This document shows positions 60,510 through 64,000 of a stretch of 64,000 nucleotides of DNA, piece after piece; position 1 is the first letter of the stretch; the number at the start of each line of letters is the position of its first letter. A model generated the notes under the pieces. The model searched no databases, was not told the origin of the DNA, and saw only the letters and a list, made by a program, of their open reading frames with translations. A program made the position numbers and the translations under genes. Source of the DNA: Argyresthia goedartella (lineage: Eukaryota; Arthropoda; Insecta; Lepidoptera; Argyresthiidae); contig OX463809.1 in the NCBI GenBank assembly GCA_949825045.1, positions 1,143,501 through 1,207,500 on the forward strand, in the 5' to 3' direction.

Positions 60510-61724
60510 ATGAACAAGTGCGGTGGCTGTGGGAAGTTTATCTCACTTACGGCAGCAGGTGGCGCTGCCTGCTCCCAGTGTAAAAGCCATTTTCACAAGC
60601 AATGCGTATCCCTGAATGGGCCTGCCCCTGCCAACTGGATATGCCCATGCTGCATTGCAAAAAAGGGCCGAGTAGTCACTGGCACCAATACTCCTGTAGG
60701 GAAATCAGCGAACCAACAGATAACCACGATGACACCACTGCAAAAAGACAATACGTGCGTCGGCGGCACATCATCATCTCCAATCGGGAACAGTCCCTAC
60801 ACCCCCTTGACCACCACCAAATTACCAGCAACATCACTGGACACAGCAGCACATGTCGGCAGCACAGCATCCTCGGCCGAAGGCAGTCGTCCGCACAGCC
60901 CGACCTCTGAACACGAAAATGACAACAATAACGTGATGTCGGCTCTGCTAGCGGAAATCCGCCTGTTCCGTTCAGATATGGCAGATATGCGGAGTGAAAT
61001 GGCCCATCTTCGGAACGAGATTCACACCATCCGGGAGGACATAACATCCTGCCAATCACAGATGCTGCTGACTGTTGAGAGGGTTGATAAAGCAGAGCAG
61101 TGCCTTGCTAACTTTCAAGAAACCATCAACAAAAAGGATGAAGCCATAAAGTCAATTCGTGCAGATAATGTAAAACTAGTTAAGCAGTGCAATGAACTCG
61201 AGTCGCGAATGACGTTTCTTGAGCGCGAAAATTCACAGCAGCAGCAATGGGGGCGCCTCCAGAACCTGGAAATCACAGGTGTACCTGAAAATGAAGGCGA
61301 ATCCACGACAGGTCTGGTGAAGAAAATAGTATCGCATTTGGGAGTAGAACTAGGCCCCGACGACATCGAGTTCGCACATCGTGTACAGCCGTTCCGCGCG
61401 CAAGCCGGCCAGCCGCGTGCGCTCGTCGTGCGCTTCAGGCAGCGACTGACGAAGGATATCGTGTACGCGGCGTCGCGCAAGACCGCACACAGGGGCCTCA
61501 ACAATACGCACATCGGCCTGCCCGGGAAATCAGATCGTATACACATTAATGAGCACCTGACTTTGCAAAACAAGAAGCTTTTGAAACTTTGTAAAGTCAA
61601 AGCGAAGGAAATGTCGTATATTTATACCTGGACAAAAAACTGTCGTATATATGTGCGGAAAGCCGAAAAAGCCCCATACATACAAATATCCTCAGAAGCG
61701 GACTTGAAGAAAATTATAGCCTAA
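60510..61724 (+). CDS. LINE ORF1: PHD-type zinc finger plus FP25K-like RNA-binding domain
   Basis: 404 residues. Residues 1-50 form a Cys/His zinc finger of PHD type ('NKCGGCGKFISLTAAGG', 'CSQCKSHFHKQCV', 'WICPCC'). A Ser/Thr/Pro-rich linker follows to about 140, then a coiled coil (about 145-250, 'RSDMADMRSEMAHLRNEIHT', 'NELESRMTFLERENSQQQQW'). Residues about 250-404 match the FP25K/L1-ORF1p-like region ('GRLQNLEITGVPENEGES', 'FAHRVQPFRA', 'ALVVRFRQRLTKDIV', 'HINEHLTLQNKKLLK', 'IYTWTKNCRIYVRK'). It probably coats the LINE RNA. The frame is intact and the first Met starts directly at the zinc finger. The PHD-ORF1 layout is known in CR1-like LINEs. Confidence 0.85.
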   Translation: MNKCGGCGKFISLTAAGGAACSQCKSHFHKQCVSLNGPAPANWICPCCIAKKGRVVTGTNTPVGKSANQQITTMTPLQKDNTCVGGTSSSPIGNSPYTPLTTTKLPATSLDTAAHVGSTASSAEGSRPHSPTSEHENDNNNVMSALLAEIRLFRSDMADMRSEMAHLRNEIHTIREDITSCQSQMLLTVERVDKAEQCLANFQETINKKDEAIKSIRADNVKLVKQCNELESRMTFLERENSQQQQWGRLQNLEITGVPENEGESTTGLVKKIVSHLGVELGPDDIEFAHRVQPFRAQAGQPRALVVRFRQRLTKDIVYAASRKTAHRGLNNTHIGLPGKSDRIHINEHLTLQNKKLLKLCKVKAKEMSYIYTWTKNCRIYVRKAEKAPYIQISSEADLKKIIA

Positions 61725-62051
61725 AGTTACTTGCTTATACCTGCACCAATAGGTCTCTCCTTGCCCCCATATATTTACCTAATATTAGTATCTGTTTAAT
61801 GAATAAATTCTCCGTCATATCATACCAACTACACGCTCACACACAAAAACACAATCACAAACACGCACTATACACATTCATTATGGTTACATCAGAGAGA
61901 TATCTTAGTACAACATTGAGACTCAACTGTATTGGCGCGCTGAGCCCTCGTAGTCGTTTCGTCCACTTACTCGATTATGACATGACTATTTTTATATGTT
62001 CTGACCATTATTATCGGCGAAATTATAAAAGGCAAAAATGATCATCTCAAA

Positions 62052-62790
62052 ATGTTCTACCAGAACGTAAACGGACTACGGACTAAAACGACAACTTTTT
62101 ATAACAATGTTGCTGCCCTCGATTATGATCTTATTTTTATCACAGAGACCAAGCTTTGCGAGGGCTTTCTTAATGCAGAGTTTGCAGACCCCGACCATTA
62201 CAATATCTTCCGGCGTGACCGTGACTCGGAGACGGCTGGTGGCGGTATAAAGGCGCTGTGTGCGCCGGCGCTCGGAGCCCAACCGCGGCCCGAGTGGGAA
62301 CGAGCCGACCACGAGTGTATCTGGCTAACAGTACCTAGGGCCGCGCTCGGCTCTGAGCGAGACTTGAACATAGCGCTCGTGTACCTACCGCCGGGCGAGG
62401 AGCTACCGCTTCGCGTACAATGCTTTATAGAGACGTTTACTGACGTAACTCAGAAGCATTTAGAAGACTACTTTATGGTGATTGGTGATTTTAATTTATC
62501 TTGTATAAGATGGGATTCGGGCGCACCTGTCTGTATGAAAAAGGGCACCACCGAGTTTCAAAACTCAGCTATTAACATGACAAACATCATGGATTACCTA
62601 GGTTTCAAACAACACAATACATTGAAAAACATCTGCGACAATATTTTGGACTTAGTGTATACAAACTTTTCCATTGACGTACAAAAGGCCACATCCTCGG
62701 TTGTCAACGAAGATCGTTTTCATACTTCGCTTGAACTTGGAACTTTTGACCTAAGTATAAAAAAACATACCCTGCACCAGGCGCCTTCGA
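62052..62790 (+). pseudogene. LINE ORF2 endonuclease domain (before a frameshift)
   Basis: Starts 'MFYQNVNGLRTKTTTFYNN', then 'IFITETKLCEGF', 'HECIWLTVPRAALG', 'FMVIGDFNLSCIRWDSG' and 'DNILDLVYTNFSI', the APE-type endonuclease that nicks target DNA. The frame then runs to a stop at 62804, while homology continues in another frame from about 62791, so a +1 type indel lies just before it. Confidence 0.85.
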
Positions 62791-64000
62791 TATCAGTATC
62801 GTAAGGGTAACTACGAAGCTATAAGTGAACATCTCACTGGATTAGATTGGTCGATTCTGGGTAATGGTTCAGTCGATGATGCGGTCGGTATACTAACAGC
62901 AAACATCAAGGAAGCTATTGAGAAATTTGTGCCTAAACGGACTTCCTGCGGTTCCCGTCAGTATCCGTTGTGGTACAGTCGCTCCCTCATAAACATAATT
63001 AAGGAGAAGGACAAATGTCACAAAACGTGGAAAAAACACAAAAACCCAGTTGACTATCGCACATTTGCTCTTCTCCGAAGTAGATGTAAGACTGTGCAAG
63101 ATGAATGTTACCGGGATTATATGAGATTGGCACAGGACGGAATCAAGAGAAACCCAAAGCTCCTATGGTCATATGTGAAGTCTAAAAGGAAGGATGGCAT
63201 CGGTTATCCTAATAACATGACATATGGCTCTAGGAAGCTAAAGACTGAAAAGGAAACTTGTGACGCTTTCAACTCATTTTTCAGTGGTATGTTTAGGTTA
63301 CCAGCAAGCTCATATCCACATGCTGAGCTGCCGGAACCTTCATGTCAGCAAATTGCAAGTGGCATTACCGTCTCTGAGCAATATATCTTGAAACTGTTGC
63401 GTAATCTTGATAATAGTAAGGGCCCTGGCAGTGACGGTATTCCACCACTTGTTGTATCTCGATGCGCTGGATGTCTTGCCGCACCTGTGTCTCTAGTTTT
63501 TAATAGATCGTTTCACGAGGGTACTTTTCCAGATCTGTGGAAGTACGCGCGCATTGTGGCAGTCCACAAAAAAGGTTCCAAGTTGCCGGTTGAGAACTAT
63601 AGGCCGATATCCATCTTAAACGTTTTTAGTAAGGTCATGGAACGTGTAGTGCATGAACAAATATACGACAATATCTCACGCAATATCCCTGGTGAGCAGC
63701 ATGGCTTTGTACGTTCGAAATCTACAACAACCAACCTGGCTTTATTTGTGAATGGGGTTCTAAGAGGTATGGACAACGGAGGTCAGGTAGAAGCAGTCTA
63801 TACTGACTTCGAGAAAGCGTTTGATAGAGTGGACCACGTCATACTGATACGCAAGCTAGAAAGACTCGGAATACAGGGGGATCTGCTTCGCTGGACCGAA
63901 TCATATGTTAATAAAAGAAGTCAGGCAGTTGTGATCGGAGAGAGTAGGTCTGACCGTACCTGCATACCATCCGGCGTACCCCAGGGTTCTATCTTGGGCC
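62791..64000 (+). CDS. LINE ORF2 reverse transcriptase, open to window end
   Basis: About 403 codons with no stop. The region begins with a basic helix-rich linker ('RKGNYEAISEHLTGLDW', 'RTFALLRSRCKTVQDECYRD'). RT motifs follow: 'DNSKGPGSDGIPPLVVSRCA', 'RIVAVHKKGSKLPVENYRPI', 'EQHGFVRSKSTTTNLALF', 'VEAVYTDFEKAFDRVDHV' (motif A Asp) and 'IPSGVPQGSILG' (motif B), at which the window stops. The catalytic YADD would lie beyond 64000. The frame is clean, so apart from the shift near 62790 this copy is well kept. Confidence 0.92.

Larger units (their letters stand above)
60230..64000 (+). mobile_element. LINE (Jockey/CR1 group), ORF1 and ORF2, cut by window end
   Basis: A GC-richer 5' region from about 60230 is followed by ORF1 (60510-61724), a spacer of about 330 bp, and ORF2 from 62052 to the window end. 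It has the same domain order as the LINE at 33719, but the proteins are clearly different, so it is another family. The 5' end is not certain. Confidence 0.85.

Overview
This 64 kb window looks like intergenic or intronic DNA of a moth or butterfly (Lepidoptera). It is packed with transposable elements and I see no complete host gene. The lepidopteran call rests on established knowledge of repeats recognised by eye: the family with inverted GGGTTCCGTACC / GGTACGGAACCC ends, two tRNA-derived SINEs, LINE 3' ends with a conserved 'GCTGGAAGAGATCTCT' block, and LINEs whose ORF1 resembles the baculovirus FP25K family. No species can be named.

Layout. 0.2-1.8 kb: Helitron Rep pseudogene. 4.3 kb: SINE. 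5.9-7.1 kb: non-LTR reverse transcriptase (RT) pseudogene, split by a short element carrying a TACCC array. 7.6-13.9 kb: BEL/Pao LTR retrotransposon on the minus strand (called BEL-1), target-site duplication (TSD) TGATG, almost intact. 14.5-15.3 kb: MITE-like element with another repeat inside its right terminal inverted repeat (TIR). 15.3-18.3 kb: hairpins and dispersed repeats. 18.4-25.9 kb: BEL/Pao element on the plus strand (BEL-2), TSD ACCGA. 26-30.5 kb: repeat relics, including a Crypton-like recombinase fragment and a MITE. 30.5-47.9 kb: a Gypsy-like element, TSD GTAC, holding two further insertions: a 5'-truncated LINE (33.7-37.8 kb, TSD ATCTTTG) and a third BEL/Pao element on the minus strand (BEL-3, 39.6-46.9 kb, TSD CTGCG). 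48.6-52.5 kb: two candidate exons of an unrecognised membrane protein on the minus strand. 49.2-50 kb: minisatellites. 50.3-58.6 kb: fold-back elements, LINE tails, a SINE and other repeats. 58.6-59.6 kb: the C-terminal end of a LINE ORF2 in which a 63-bp stretch has become a 13-copy array. 60.2-64 kb: a LINE with ORF1 (PHD finger plus FP25K-like domain) and ORF2 (endonuclease plus RT), cut by the window edge.

The genes here form no pathway: each coding block is gag, protease, RT, RNase H, integrase or Rep of a mobile element. I do not see a new host system. The points most worth a second look are: an in-frame TAG at the same gag-pol junction in two diverged BEL elements (possible programmed readthrough); the three-element nest, with boundaries fixed by LTRs and TSDs; the minisatellite grown from LINE coding sequence; a dispersed repeat whose hairpin keeps its pairing while its bases change; a core shared by otherwise different nonautonomous repeats; and the candidate two-exon membrane gene.
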